Shown: piece after piece, positions 53,846 through 63,429 of the stretch
Layout of the letters: each line of letters starts with the position of its first letter
How positions within the stretch are numbered: position 1 is the stretch's first letter
Made by a program: the position numbers and the translations under genes
Assembly: GCF_001484765.1 (NCBI RefSeq)
Contig: NZ_LLXO01000016.1
Span: forward strand, 1 to 64,000
DNA from: Entomohabitans teleogrylli
GTDB lineage: Bacteria; Pseudomonadota; Gammaproteobacteria; Enterobacterales; Enterobacteriaceae
DNA length: 64,000 bases
Reading direction: 5' to 3'
Notes under the pieces: generated by a model
What the model saw: only the letters and a program-made list of their open reading frames with translations
Told to the model about the DNA's origin: nothing
Database searches by the model: none

Positions 53846-55000
53846 ATGGTTCTGCAATCCACGCGCTGGCTGGCGCTCAGTTATTTCACCTATTTTTTTA
53901 GCTACGGCATATTTTTACCATTCTGGAGTGTCTGGTTAAAAGGCGTTGGACTGCCCCCTGAAACCATTGGCTTACTGTTAGGCGCCGGGCTGGTGGCCCG
54001 TTTCCTTGGCAGCTTGTTGCTGGCTCCCCGGGTCCAGGATCCGGCGCGGCTGGTTTTCGCCCTGCGCCTGCTGGCGTTATTAGCCCTGCTGTTTGCGCTG
54101 GCATTCTGGCTCGGCCACAGCGCGATCTGGCTGTTGCTGGTGATTGTCGGCTTCAACCTGTTTTTCGCGCCGCTGGTACCGCTCACCGATGCGCTGGCCG
54201 GAACCTGGCAGCGTCAGATTGCCATGGACTATGGCCGGGTGCGGCTGTGGGGGTCGCTGGCGTTTGTTATCGGCTCGGCCCTGACCGGTAAACTGGTGAG
54301 CGTATTCAGCTCCCAGGCGGTACTGGTGATGTTATCGATTGGCGTGATGTCCATGTTGCTGGGGATGCTGCTGCGTCCGTCGGTGATGCCGCAGGGGGAA
54401 TCCCGGGCTCAGGCCTCCGCCGGCTGGCCCGCGTGGCGCAAGTTAGCCCGCGAAAACTGGCGTTTTCTGTGCTGTGTATCATTGCTACAGGGGGCGCACG
54501 CCGCCTACTACAGTTTCAGCGCTATCTACTGGCAGGGGGTTGGCTATTCCGCTTCGACAGTCGGGTATCTGTGGTCGCTGGGAGTGGTGGCGGAGATCGT
54601 TATTTTCGCCCTCAGCAATAAACTTTTCCGCCGCTGGAGCGCCCGGGATTTGCTGTTGCTTTCCGGCGTCGCCGGGATTGTGCGCTGGGGGCTGATGGGC
54701 TGGACCACCGAACTACCGTGGCTTATCGCTATGCAGATTCTGCACTGTGGCAGTTTTACCGTCTGCCATCTGGCGGCGATGCGCTATATCTCGGCCCGCC
54801 AGGGAGGGGAAGTGATTCGCCTGCAGTCGGTCTATTCGGCGGTGGCCACCGGCGGCGGTATCGCGGTGATGACCATGTTCTCCGGCTTCCTCTACCAGCA
54901 CCTGAGCGGCGGTGTTTTCTGGGTGATGTCTCTGGTGGCATTGCCGGCGCTGTTCCTGCGCCCCCGGATACAGCCGCGGACTCAGGACTCCAGTATCTGA
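53846..55000 (+). CDS. hcaT: MFS transporter HcaT (3-phenylpropionate family)
   Basis: Twelve-helix permease assigned in E. coli to 3-phenylpropionic acid uptake. The N-terminus MVLQSTRWLALSYFTYFFSY is nearly identical to HcaT, and SLLQGAHAAYYSFSAIYW and QILHCGSFTVCHLAAMRYI are conserved; 384 residues against 379. The hca degradation genes that follow in E. coli are not in this window, so the real substrate may differ. The end overlaps convergent csiE by 19 bp. Confidence 0.93.
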   Translation: MVLQSTRWLALSYFTYFFSYGIFLPFWSVWLKGVGLPPETIGLLLGAGLVARFLGSLLLAPRVQDPARLVFALRLLALLALLFALAFWLGHSAIWLLLVIVGFNLFFAPLVPLTDALAGTWQRQIAMDYGRVRLWGSLAFVIGSALTGKLVSVFSSQAVLVMLSIGVMSMLLGMLLRPSVMPQGESRAQASAGWPAWRKLARENWRFLCCVSLLQGAHAAYYSFSAIYWQGVGYSASTVGYLWSLGVVAEIVIFALSNKLFRRWSARDLLLLSGVAGIVRWGLMGWTTELPWLIAMQILHCGSFTVCHLAAMRYISARQGGEVIRLQSVYSAVATGGGIAVMTMFSGFLYQHLSGGVFWVMSLVALPALFLRPRIQPRTQDSSI

Positions 55001-56262
55001 CGAATCCGCTGCTGTTGCTGCTCCTCCAGCGGCGGCGTGGCGTGCACCAGCGGTGGCGAAAACAGCGGCAGCGTGGTCGGGTACGGCGTAATCACCAGGG
55101 CGACCTCGCCGGGGGCGCCCTGGTGCTGAAAGGTATGTAATGTCAGATGTTTAATGTTGAGCGGCAGCAGCGTCAGTTCGCGAATCTGGCGCTCCAGTTG
55201 CTGTTCCAGTTGCGGGTTATTACCGGTCAACAACAACACCTGTTTCTCATGAAGCGCATTTTCCTGCATCAGCCAGGCGCCAAAAATCACCGCCACCAGC
55301 CCCAGTTCCTCTTCGGAAAAACGCAGCGCGAAACGATGTTCAAACGCCAGCAATGCCTCGCGGGTCGTGCGCATCAGTTTCGGGTACAAACGGTGAATTT
55401 CATCCGGTAGGCTATTGTCGATGCCGATGCGAAATACGCTACGGTTCAGGGCCTGAGCGAGATGGATATACAACTGGTTGCTGAGCCCCTGTTCATCGCT
55501 GAATCGCATACCGGACAGGTGACGAAAACGGGTAATGATATCGTATACGGCGCGGCGCAGCCGTACATCTTCGCGGTGAGCGTCGCGCTGGGGATGGGGG
55601 ATGCGCAGCATCATAAACAGCACCGCCAGAAAAAGATGCTCGTCATCCGGCGGCGGTGCGTTGACCCGGCGCCGCCAGTGGCGAATGATGTCGCTGGCGG
55701 CATGGTATTCCGGGCGATCCCGGGTCCAGTCGCGCTGGTGTTGGGTGAAGTCAGGCACCAGCCCGAGCTGACACTGCATCAGGCAATATTGCAGGTAGAT
55801 GCGCAGGAACTGGGTATCCCGGGCGTCAAACTGGCGCTCCATACGCCGGGCGCACAGGTTGACCAGCGCGTGGAGATTGGTATCGTCATACAGCGCTTTT
55901 GCCGTCGCGCTGTGTTTCAGTACCGTTTTGACCGCCGGGGTAAACTGATCGGCCACAAAATGGGGGCAAATGCGCAGCGCCCGACGCAGCCAGTGCAGCA
56001 GGCAGAGCCGGTTATCCAGTGCGCTACCTTCAATCCGGTAGCTGCCGTCCTGCCGGGGGGCGATCCTGAGCCGGTGGTAACGCTCGATTTCCTGGCCGGT
56101 GTCGGCGATGTCCTGCCGGACGGTGTCATCGTCCACGCCGTTGAGGCATCCCAGGGTTTCCGGGGTGACGGTGTATCCGGGAAGATTGAGCATTAACAGC
56201 AGGTGGCAGCGGCGCTGCGGACTGGAGAGCGCAGATGTGGAAGGGCGCAATGGCGTCATCAT
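54982..56262 (-). CDS. csiE: Stationary-phase protein CsiE
   Basis: PRD-containing protein of unknown mechanism, in E. coli induced by carbon starvation through sigma-S and CRP-cAMP. N-terminal HTH-like part, then two PTS-regulation-domain-like regions; the C-terminal part keeps FSEEELGLVAVIFGAWLMQEN and LLTGNNPQLEQQLE. The ATG at 56262 gives 426 residues, the E. coli length; a frame extending to 56301 is open but unlike the family. Divergent from the DUF1007/NicO pair. Confidence 0.92.
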   Translation of the reverse strand: MMTPLRPSTSALSSPQRRCHLLLMLNLPGYTVTPETLGCLNGVDDDTVRQDIADTGQEIERYHRLRIAPRQDGSYRIEGSALDNRLCLLHWLRRALRICPHFVADQFTPAVKTVLKHSATAKALYDDTNLHALVNLCARRMERQFDARDTQFLRIYLQYCLMQCQLGLVPDFTQHQRDWTRDRPEYHAASDIIRHWRRRVNAPPPDDEHLFLAVLFMMLRIPHPQRDAHREDVRLRRAVYDIITRFRHLSGMRFSDEQGLSNQLYIHLAQALNRSVFRIGIDNSLPDEIHRLYPKLMRTTREALLAFEHRFALRFSEEELGLVAVIFGAWLMQENALHEKQVLLLTGNNPQLEQQLERQIRELTLLPLNIKHLTLHTFQHQGAPGEVALVITPYPTTLPLFSPPLVHATPPLEEQQQQRIRQILES

Positions 56263-56383
56263 CTGTCGTCCAGTTTTGGGTTTACCGGTAAGAATAGTCA
56301 AAACTTTGCCGCCCGCTGGCGGCGGTGCTGGTTTTTATTGCGGAATAATGGCTGGCTCACAGAATTTTCGACCTGAGGGAAAG

Positions 56384-57022
56384 ATGCGCGCAAAAATAAT
56401 TGGCATAGGGGGGGCGCTGGCGCTGGCGAACATCACGGCGGCACAGGCCCATCCGCACAGCTTTATTACGCTGCATACGGCGATTGTCGCCGAAAACGGG
56501 CAGATGACCGGGCTGAAAATGCGCTGGACGATGGATGAAATCACCTCGGCGGATCTGCTGTATGACGCCGGTAACGCGGCGCCGGGATCGCCGGTGTGGA
56601 AAAAACTGGCGGCGGAGGTGATGGCTAACGTGCTGGCGCAGCACTATTTCACTGAATTCTGGCACAACGGTCGCAAAGTGAAATTCGCCGGCAGCCCGAT
56701 GGAGTACGGGCTGGGCCGGGAGGAACATCAGGCGGTACTCAGCTTTGTTTTGCCACTGGCTGAACCACAGCCGCTGGCCGGGCAAAACTATACTTTCTCG
56801 ACTTTCGATCCCACCTATTACGTTGATATGTATTACGAAGAAGCGGGCGCCCTGACGCTACCGGACGCCCTGCAAAGCGCCTGTTCCGTCACACTGCACA
56901 CCCCAAAACCCAACGCCGATATTCAGGCTTATGCGCTGGCGCTCGATAAAGAGGATGCTCCGCAGGAGGATATGGAGCTGGGTAAACAGTTTGCTCAGCA
57001 GGTGACGCTGACATGTCGTTGA
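56384..57022 (+). CDS. DUF1007 family periplasmic protein
   Basis: Exported protein of the DUF1007 family, often encoded beside NicO-type nickel/cobalt permeases and thought to assist metal transport. Signal peptide about 1-22 (NITAAQA-HPHSFI), so the mature N-terminus begins with the motif HPHS, a possible metal ligand set. The ATG at 56384 follows TGAGGGA and gives 212 residues; the frame is open 285 bases further upstream, into csiE, but that part is not family-like. Overlaps the next gene by 10 bp. Confidence 0.85.
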   Translation: MRAKIIGIGGALALANITAAQAHPHSFITLHTAIVAENGQMTGLKMRWTMDEITSADLLYDAGNAAPGSPVWKKLAAEVMANVLAQHYFTEFWHNGRKVKFAGSPMEYGLGREEHQAVLSFVLPLAEPQPLAGQNYTFSTFDPTYYVDMYYEEAGALTLPDALQSACSVTLHTPKPNADIQAYALALDKEDAPQEDMELGKQFAQQVTLTCR

Positions 57023-57996
57023 TGAGCGTGGCGCCATCCGGTTCGCGTCGCTGGCTGGCGCTGTGGCCGCTGGCGCTATTTCTGGCGTTGACGCTGCTGG
57101 GGGCGATTGCCCTGTGGCAATATTGGCCGCAGGTGATGGCGCACAGTACCCTCTGGCAGCGCGACGTCAACCAGCAGTTGAGCACTCTGCTTAAACAGGT
57201 GACGGCGGATCCTGTCCGGGCCGGCTGGTCGCTAATGGGATTCAGTTTTATCTATGGCGTGCTGCATGCGCTCGGGCCTGGGCATGGCAAGCTGGTGATT
57301 ACCGCCTGGCTTGCCACTCATCCTTCGCGACTGAAATCGAGCCTGTGGCTGACGTTTTGCGCTTCGCTGTTGCAGGGGCTGGTAGCGATTGCCCTGGTGG
57401 TAGTGGTACTGACACTGCTGCAGTTGCCGGCTCGCCAGTTGCATCAGAGCAATTTCTGGCTGGAAAAAGGCAGTTACCTGCTGGTCGGCGTCCTGGGGAT
57501 GATGCTGTGCTGGCGGGCGCTGAAACGGCTGCGTCTGCTGCTGCGTAACCCGCAAAAGTTCCGGGCGTTTGTTGCCTGCCATCAACACCATGAAAACTGC
57601 GGCTGCGGTCATCAGCATTTGCCGACCCGGGAACAGATGCAGCACAGCGATGACTGGCGGGCGCGGCTGATGATTATCCTGTCTATGGGGATGCGTCCCT
57701 GTTCCGGGGCGGTAATGGTGCTGCTATTCAGTAAAGTGATCGGGGTATTTTCCTGGGGAATGGCGGCGGCGATGGCGATGGCGGCGGGGACTTCGCTGAC
57801 CATCTCGGCGCTGGCGCTGCTGGTGCACAGTTTCCGCAGTCTGGCGGTAAGACTGAGCGGCGACAAAACTCCGGCGTTATGGCGCCAGGTAGGCTGGGCG
57901 ACGCTGGCGCTAACCGGCGGCGTTGTGCTGGTAGTTACGGCGCTGGTGATGTGGATGAGCGCGGCGCCGGCAGGGCGAGGAATACGGCCTTTTTAA
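57013..57996 (+). CDS. NicO-type nickel/cobalt transport permease
   Basis: Inner-membrane protein of the NicO/RcnA superfamily with about six hydrophobic segments. The metal motif HALGPGHGK lies at 85-93 in an early helix, and a Cys/His-rich cytosolic loop (AC-H-QHH-EN-CGCGHQH) at 188-202 could bind metal before or during transport; GMRPCSGAVMVLLFS near 236 is a second family motif. The ATG at 57013 has AGGTGA eight bases upstream. A start at 57022 (TGATG) is possible. Direction and metal are not determined. Confidence 0.87.
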   Translation: MSLMSVAPSGSRRWLALWPLALFLALTLLGAIALWQYWPQVMAHSTLWQRDVNQQLSTLLKQVTADPVRAGWSLMGFSFIYGVLHALGPGHGKLVITAWLATHPSRLKSSLWLTFCASLLQGLVAIALVVVVLTLLQLPARQLHQSNFWLEKGSYLLVGVLGMMLCWRALKRLRLLLRNPQKFRAFVACHQHHENCGCGHQHLPTREQMQHSDDWRARLMIILSMGMRPCSGAVMVLLFSKVIGVFSWGMAAAMAMAAGTSLTISALALLVHSFRSLAVRLSGDKTPALWRQVGWATLALTGGVVLVVTALVMWMSAAPAGRGIRPF

Positions 57997-58099
57997 TACT
58001 GCCGGGCAGGTTAATCTCTTAAAAGAACAGTGAATTATTGTGGTCAGGGCTGGGTTATTCAAAACTCCATAGTTCAATGGAATAACGCGGAGGGTCATG

Positions 58100-58930
58100 A
58101 TGACCGCAATAGTGACACAAGGATCCACAAAACTTTCCCGCTTCCCCTGGATGGCGGGCATTGCCGGACTTTTGGTTGGCCTGGCCATCGTCTGGTTCTG
58201 GCGCGATTTTGCCAACTGGTGGGCTATTGAGCCATACCGGTCAGGATTAACTTACGCGATGATGTGGGGGGATATCGGATGGGATCTCGTTTCGCCCGTG
58301 GTGTTCGGCCAATTAGTGATTGTCGGCTTTCTTCACACGTTGATGCTCCCGGGCCAGGGGAAACTGCCGATTTTCGCATGTCTATTGCATAATCAGCCGC
58401 AAAACAGAACGTTTTTTAGCTGGATACTGCGCGCCTGGGGACTGAAGTGCGGCATGTTGGCGGTTGTGTTTTGTAACGTGCTTTTTTTGAAATATGTCTC
58501 TTTCACTACGCTTAACTTATATATCAGTATCATAAATGGTATCGGCTATCTGATAACTATTTTGCTGGCTCTGCTATTGGTGCGCGATGCCTGGCGTCTG
58601 TCGCGCTCCTCGTCGACATCGCTCAGTCAGTTACGTTTGCCGCTTGTTCTGGTGCTGGGGTTTCAATTCCCCTGGTATGCGGTATTTGCGCTACATAGCG
58701 CCCGTGAATACGAGCATATGCTGCTGGGATGGAGTATGGTTGCGGCGATGATGACGGGGATCTTACTGGCGTACCTTGTTACCGCGTGGCTGGCGCTGGT
58801 GGTTCGCAATATGCTGGGCGAGGCCGCGTGTCAGGCCAGACGGGGGCAGTTTGCTCTGTTTAGCGCAATGGTGATGTTATGCGTGACGGGGAAGATATTA
58901 TTTATTTTCGCGTTACAAATCCTGAAATAA
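58100..58930 (+). CDS. Unidentified integral membrane protein
   Basis: I do not recognise a family. The 276 residues contain about six to seven hydrophobic segments (for example MAGIAGLLVGLAIVWFW, FGQLVIVGFLHTLML, LLALLLVRDAW), and a cytosolic or periplasmic stretch with CLLHNQPQNRTF. GGAGGG lies six bases before the ATG at 58100; an ATG one codon upstream is less well spaced. The middle (about 58380-58570) is clearly AT-richer than the neighbours, hinting at a different history. It lies about 100 bp after the NicO gene on the same strand. Confidence 0.8.
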   Translation: MTAIVTQGSTKLSRFPWMAGIAGLLVGLAIVWFWRDFANWWAIEPYRSGLTYAMMWGDIGWDLVSPVVFGQLVIVGFLHTLMLPGQGKLPIFACLLHNQPQNRTFFSWILRAWGLKCGMLAVVFCNVLFLKYVSFTTLNLYISIINGIGYLITILLALLLVRDAWRLSRSSSTSLSQLRLPLVLVLGFQFPWYAVFALHSAREYEHMLLGWSMVAAMMTGILLAYLVTAWLALVVRNMLGEAACQARRGQFALFSAMVMLCVTGKILFIFALQILK

Positions 58931-59008
58931 ACTCAGGCCATTGAATGTCTTTGCGGCCGGGTTTGCCCTTGATAAGGGAAGCGTGATGCTTCCCTTAGTT
59001 CTCATGGC

Positions 59009-59812
59009 TTAACGCTTCAGCGCTTCGCTCAGTTCGTCGCGCATATTCGCCAGCATCGCTTTTACCACGCGCGGGTTACCGGCGACGATATTGCCGGTCA
59101 GCATGTAGTTATGACCGCCAGTGAAATCGCATACCAGCGCGCCAGCTTCGCGGGCAATCAGTTCGCCAGCGGCGAAATCCCACGGCTTGAGGCCAATTTC
59201 AAAGTAACCGTCAACGCGGCCGGCGGCAACGTAGGCCAGATCCAGCGCGGCGGAACCGGTGCGGCGGAAATCAGCGCACTCAGTGAATAGTTTACCGAGA
59301 ATATTCATATAAGCGCTGGCGTGCTGTTTGGCTTTGAACGGGAAACCGGTAGCCAGAATGGTGCCATCCAGATCGCGGGCGTTGCTGCCGCGCAGGCGAT
59401 AACCGTTGAGCTGAGCGCCCTGGCCGCGAGTTGCGGTGAACAGTTCGTTGCGCATCGGATCGTAAACCACGGCGACTTCAGTGCGGCCTTTAACGCGCAC
59501 AGCGATGGAAACGGAAAAGTGGGGAAGACGTTTTACAAAGTTGGTGGTGCCATCCAGCGGATCGATAACCCATTGTACATCCTGATCTTCGCCTGTGTGC
59601 TCACCGCTTTCTTCGGTGATGATGGTGTGCTGCGGGTAAGACTTGCGAATGGTATCAATAATCACCGCTTCGGCGGCTTTATCTACGTTGGTGACGAAAT
59701 CATTGGTGCCTTTCTGGCTGGCCTCTACGGCGTCCGGCGTTTCGTAGTTTTTGGCGATTAAGTTACCCGCCTTGCGCGCGGCGCGCACGGCGATGTTGAG
59801 CATCGGATGCAT
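59009..59812 (-). CDS. suhB: Inositol-1-monophosphatase SuhB
   Basis: Lithium-sensitive magnesium-dependent phosphatase, also a partner of the Nus antitermination complex on rRNA operons. Metal-site motifs are TEESGEH around Glu68 and DPLDGTTNF at 84-92, plus [20 protein letters not shown] near 192-211 and [15 protein letters not shown]. 267 residues, as in E. coli. Divergent from trmJ across about 120 bp. Confidence 0.97.
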   Translation of the reverse strand: MHPMLNIAVRAARKAGNLIAKNYETPDAVEASQKGTNDFVTNVDKAAEAVIIDTIRKSYPQHTIITEESGEHTGEDQDVQWVIDPLDGTTNFVKRLPHFSVSIAVRVKGRTEVAVVYDPMRNELFTATRGQGAQLNGYRLRGSNARDLDGTILATGFPFKAKQHASAYMNILGKLFTECADFRRTGSAALDLAYVAAGRVDGYFEIGLKPWDFAAGELIAREAGALVCDFTGGHNYMLTGNIVAGNPRVVKAMLANMRDELSEALKR

Positions 59813-59933
59813 CGGTTTCTCTCACTGGATGTTAAAGAACGGGAAAACGGCCGGGAGTATAGCAGAGGGTTCGGATAATGTCCCGGAAATATGGTATGCT
59901 GGGCGGATATTATTCGAATTCGTTGTACAGGCT

Positions 59934-60668
59934 ATGCTGGAAAATATTCGTATCGTGCTGGTGGAAACCTCTCACACTGGCAATATGGGCTCTGTAGCCC
60001 GCGCCATGAAAACCATGGGATTAACTAACCTCTGGCTGGTCAACCCGCTGGTTAAACCGGATTCCCAGGCCATCGCCCTGGCGGCCGGCGCCAGCGATGT
60101 GATCGGCAACGCGCATATTGTCGATACCCTCGACGACGCCCTTTCCGGCTGCAGCCTGGTGGTTGGCACCAGCGCCCGCTCCCGTACCCTGCCGTGGCCG
60201 ATGCTCGACCCGCGGGCCTGCGGTATCAAGAGCGTGGCGGAAGGGGCGCACGCGCCGGTAGCGTTGGTGTTCGGCCGCGAGCGCGTCGGCCTGACCAATG
60301 ACGAATTGCAGAAGTGTCATTATCACGTCGCGATTGCCGCTAACCCGGAGTATAGCTCCCTCAATCTGGCTATGGCGGTGCAGGTGATTGCTTATGAAGT
60401 GCGTATGGCCTGGCTGGCGGCGCAGGAGCAGGGCGCGCAAGAGCATGAGGAAGCCCCGTATCCGCTGGTGGACGATCTGGAGCGCTTCTACGGTCACCTT
60501 GAGCAGGTGCTGCTCGACACCGGGTTTATTCGCGCCAGCCACCCCGGCCAGGTGATGAATAAACTGCGCCGTTTGTTTACCCGCGCGCGCCCGGAAAGCC
60601 AGGAGTTGAATATCCTGCGCGGGATCCTGGCGTCGATTGAAAGCGGCAAAAAACACGGGCAATCTTAA
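59934..60668 (+). CDS. trmJ: tRNA (cytidine/uridine-32 2'-O)-methyltransferase TrmJ
   Basis: SPOUT methyltransferase making Cm32/Um32 in several tRNAs. The N-terminal catalytic domain shows [20 protein letters not shown] at about 9-28 and the knot residues [12 protein letters not shown] and [14 protein letters not shown]; the C-terminal part is a helical extension. The ATG at 59934 gives 244 residues (E. coli 246). It is followed by the iscR control region. Confidence 0.95.
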   Translation: MLENIRIVLVETSHTGNMGSVARAMKTMGLTNLWLVNPLVKPDSQAIALAAGASDVIGNAHIVDTLDDALSGCSLVVGTSARSRTLPWPMLDPRACGIKSVAEGAHAPVALVFGRERVGLTNDELQKCHYHVAIAANPEYSSLNLAMAVQVIAYEVRMAWLAAQEQGAQEHEEAPYPLVDDLERFYGHLEQVLLDTGFIRASHPGQVMNKLRRLFTRARPESQELNILRGILASIESGKKHGQS

Positions 60669-60676
60669 CCGCACAA

Positions 60677-60726
60677 ATAGTTGAGTAAAATGCCGGGTTA
60701 AATAGTTGACCAAATTACTCAGGAAT
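60677..60726 (+). promoter_or_regulatory. IscR type-1 sites upstream of iscR
   Basis: Two stretches start with ATAGTTGA, the left half of the type-1 IscR motif. The one at 60702-60726 (ATAGTTGACC to AGGAAT) fits well and resembles the E. coli iscR promoter; the one at 60677-60701 is more degenerate on its right side. They suggest autorepression by [2Fe-2S]-IscR. A third site could lie near 60760-60780 but is unconvincing. Confidence 0.75.
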
Positions 60727-60859
60727 GTCAGACTTGCCCCTGCTATGCAGTACTTATACGCAAAATCACTCAGGATGTGTCGATGTAGTAGCCAGGTGGA
60801 TGGCGTGTATATCAATAATAAGTACCCCGGCTCGGGGCAATTCTGAGGTTAAGTAACAC

Positions 60860-61348
60860 ATGAGACTGACATCTAAAGGGCGCTATGCTGTAACCGCAAT
60901 GCTTGACGTTGCGCTTAACTCTGAAGCCGGCCCGGTTCCGTTGGCTGACATTTCTGAACGTCAGGGTATTTCCCTCTCCTATCTGGAGCAACTCTTTTCC
61001 CGTCTGCGTAAAAACGGCCTGGTGGCCAGTGTACGCGGTCCGGGCGGCGGCTATCTGCTGGGTAAAGACGCTGCCGATATCGCCGTTGGCGAAGTGATTA
61101 GCGCCGTGGATGAATCCGTGGACGCGACCCGCTGTCAGGGTAAAGGCGGCTGCCAGGGCGGCGATAAATGCCTGACCCACGCGCTGTGGCGCGATCTGAG
61201 CGATCGTCTGACCGGTTTTCTGAACAATATTACCCTTGGCGAGCTGGTGAATAACCAGGAAGTTCTGGATGTTTCCGGGCGTCAGCATGGTGAAAATCAC
61301 CGCACGACGCACATGCAGGACGCTATCGACGTAAAATTACGCGCATAA
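60860..61348 (+). CDS. iscR: Fe-S cluster regulator IscR
   Basis: Rrf2-family repressor/activator that senses cluster supply; [2Fe-2S]-IscR represses the isc operon. The winged HTH is in the first 65 residues ([20 protein letters not shown]). Cluster ligands are Cys92, Cys98, Cys104 and His107, at the E. coli positions. 162 residues. First gene of iscR-iscS-iscU-iscA-hscB; iscS begins 117 bp downstream, after a structured gap. Confidence 0.98.
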   Translation: MRLTSKGRYAVTAMLDVALNSEAGPVPLADISERQGISLSYLEQLFSRLRKNGLVASVRGPGGGYLLGKDAADIAVGEVISAVDESVDATRCQGKGGCQGGDKCLTHALWRDLSDRLTGFLNNITLGELVNNQEVLDVSGRQHGENHRTTHMQDAIDVKLRA

Positions 61349-61365
61349 AAATATAACGAATTTCA

Positions 61366-61431
61366 GAATCAGGCCGGGGCCGCAGGATGACCCCGTCGGC
61401 CCGGACGTACATCAAGCCAGTAGCCTGATTC
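61366..61431 (+). promoter_or_regulatory. Structured iscR-iscS intergenic region
   Basis: A perfect 9-bp outer stem, GAATCAGGC / GCCTGATTC (61366-61374 with 61423-61431), encloses GC-rich inner pairing (CCGGGGCC with CGGCCCGG). In E. coli the small RNA RyhB base-pairs near iscS and a structure in this gap keeps the iscR part stable while iscSUA mRNA decays. The same function is likely here but is inferred. Confidence 0.65.
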
Positions 61432-61465
61432 GCCACATTGAAGTGATGTACGGAGTTTGAGAGCA

Positions 61466-62680
61466 ATGAAATTACCGATTTATCTTGACTACTCAGCCAC
61501 GACCCCGGTTGATCCGCGCGTTGCTGAGAAAATGATGCAATTCCTTACCATGGACGGGACTTTCGGTAACCCCGCTTCCCGGTCGCATCGTTTTGGCTGG
61601 CAGGCGGAAGAGGCGGTAGATATCGCCCGTAACCAAATTGCCGAGCTGGTCGGCGCCGATCCGCGTGAAATCGTCTTCACCTCCGGCGCAACGGAATCCG
61701 ATAACCTGGCGATTAAAGGCGCTGCCAACTTTTATCAGAAAAAAGGCAAGCACATTATCACCAGCAAAACCGAGCACAAAGCCGTGCTCGATACCTGTCG
61801 TCAACTGGAGCGCGAAGGGTTTGAGGTCACTTACCTGGCGCCGCAGAGCAATGGGATTATCGATCTTAAAGAGCTGGAGGCGGCGATGCGTGACGACACC
61901 ATCCTCGTTTCTATTATGCACGTAAATAACGAAATCGGCGTGGTGCAGGACATTGCCACCATTGGCGAAATGTGCCGCGCGCGCGGGATTATCTACCACG
62001 TTGACGCTACCCAGAGCGTGGGCAAACTGCCTATCGATCTGAGCCAGTTGAAAGTCGATCTGATGTCCTTCTCCGGCCATAAAATCTATGGCCCGAAAGG
62101 CATTGGCGCGCTGTATGTGCGCCGTAAACCGCGTATTCGTATCGAAGCGCAGATGCATGGCGGCGGCCACGAGCGCGGTATGCGCTCCGGTACCCTGCCG
62201 GTGCACCAGATCGTCGGTATGGGCGAAGCTTACCGTATCGCCAGAGAAGAGATGGAAACCGAAATGGCGCGTCTGCGCGCGCTGCGCAACCGTCTGTGGA
62301 ACGGTCTGAAAGATATTGAAGAAGTGTATCTCAACGGCTCTCTGGAGCAGGGGGCGCCGAACATCCTCAACGTCAGCTTTAACTACGTTGAAGGCGAATC
62401 CCTGATCATGGCGCTGAAAGACCTGGCGGTCTCTTCCGGTTCCGCCTGTACCTCAGCGAGCCTTGAGCCGTCCTATGTGCTGCGCGCGCTGGGCATGAAT
62501 GATGAACTGGCGCACAGTTCTATCCGTTTCTCTTTAGGTCGTTTTACTACCGAAGAAGAGATTGACTACACCATCAATCTGGTACGCAACTCCATTGGCC
62601 GCCTGCGCGACCTTTCTCCGCTGTGGGAGATGTTTAAGCAGGGCGTGGACTTAAATACCATTGAATGGTCACATCACTAA
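61466..62680 (+). CDS. iscS: Cysteine desulfurase IscS
   Basis: PLP enzyme that takes sulfur from cysteine as a persulfide and passes it to IscU and to tRNA thiolation enzymes. The PLP lysine is Lys206 ([11 protein letters not shown]), and the persulfide Cys is in the mobile loop [10 protein letters not shown] near 328. The ATG at 61466 gives 404 residues, as in E. coli; the ATG three codons upstream is unlikely. Followed 25 bp later by iscU. Confidence 0.98.
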   Translation: MKLPIYLDYSATTPVDPRVAEKMMQFLTMDGTFGNPASRSHRFGWQAEEAVDIARNQIAELVGADPREIVFTSGATESDNLAIKGAANFYQKKGKHIITSKTEHKAVLDTCRQLEREGFEVTYLAPQSNGIIDLKELEAAMRDDTILVSIMHVNNEIGVVQDIATIGEMCRARGIIYHVDATQSVGKLPIDLSQLKVDLMSFSGHKIYGPKGIGALYVRRKPRIRIEAQMHGGGHERGMRSGTLPVHQIVGMGEAYRIAREEMETEMARLRALRNRLWNGLKDIEEVYLNGSLEQGAPNILNVSFNYVEGESLIMALKDLAVSSGSACTSASLEPSYVLRALGMNDELAHSSIRFSLGRFTTEEEIDYTINLVRNSIGRLRDLSPLWEMFKQGVDLNTIEWSHH

Positions 62681-62705
62681 TCGGTAACCCGGAGGAGAAT
62701 TCACC

Positions 62706-63092
62706 ATGGCATACAGCGAAAAAGTTATCGATCACTACGAGAATCCGCGTAACGTCGGTTCTTTCGACAATAGCGATGACAGCGTAGGCAGCGGCATGGT
62801 CGGCGCGCCGGCGTGCGGCGATGTGATGAAGTTGCAGATTAAAGTCAACAATGACGGTATCATTGAAGACGCGCGTTTTAAGACCTACGGTTGCGGCTCG
62901 GCGATCGCGTCCAGCTCTCTGGTCACCGAGTGGGTGAAAGGTAAAACCCTGGATGAAGCGCAGGCGATTAAAAATACCGATATTGCAGACGAACTCGAAC
63001 TGCCGCCGGTAAAAATCCACTGTTCTATCCTGGCGGAAGACGCGATCAAAGCCGCCATCGCGGATTACAAGAGCAAACGAGAAGCAAAATAA
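62706..63092 (+). CDS. iscU: Fe-S cluster scaffold IscU
   Basis: Scaffold on which the [2Fe-2S] cluster is assembled with sulfur from IscS. Ligand cysteines are Cys37, Cys63 and Cys106, together with the usual Asp39. The LPPVK motif at 99-103 is the recognition site for the chaperone HscA. 128 residues, as in E. coli. A strong GGAGGAG ribosome site precedes the ATG. Confidence 0.98.
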   Translation: MAYSEKVIDHYENPRNVGSFDNSDDSVGSGMVGAPACGDVMKLQIKVNNDGIIEDARFKTYGCGSAIASSSLVTEWVKGKTLDEAQAIKNTDIADELELPPVKIHCSILAEDAIKAAIADYKSKREAK

Positions 63093-63105
63093 CTGAGGTT
63101 TTGTT

Positions 63106-63429
63106 ATGTCGATTACCCTGAGCGACAGTGCGGCCGCGCGAGTCAATACTTTCCTGGCGAACCGCGGCAAAGGTTTTGGCCTGCGTCTTGGCGTACGGAC
63201 TTCCGGCTGTTCCGGGATGGCGTACGTGCTGGAGTTTGTTGACGAACCGGCGGCGGAAGATACCGTGTTCGAAGACAAAGGCGTGAAGGTCGTGGTCGAT
63301 AATAAAAGCCTGCAGTTTCTCAACGGCACTCAACTGGACTTTGTCAAAGAAGGCCTGAATGAAGGGTTTAAATTCACCAACCCGAATGTCAAAGATGAGT
63401 GCGGCTGCGGCGAAAGCTTTAACGTTTAA
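63106..63429 (+). CDS. iscA: A-type Fe-S carrier IscA
   Basis: Carrier that accepts clusters or iron and delivers them to target proteins. The three conserved cysteines are Cys35 (SGCSG), Cys99 and Cys101 (CGCGESF). 107 residues as in E. coli. It begins 13 bp after iscU, with a TGAGG site. Confidence 0.98.
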   Translation: MSITLSDSAAARVNTFLANRGKGFGLRLGVRTSGCSGMAYVLEFVDEPAAEDTVFEDKGVKVVVDNKSLQFLNGTQLDFVKEGLNEGFKFTNPNVKDECGCGESFNV

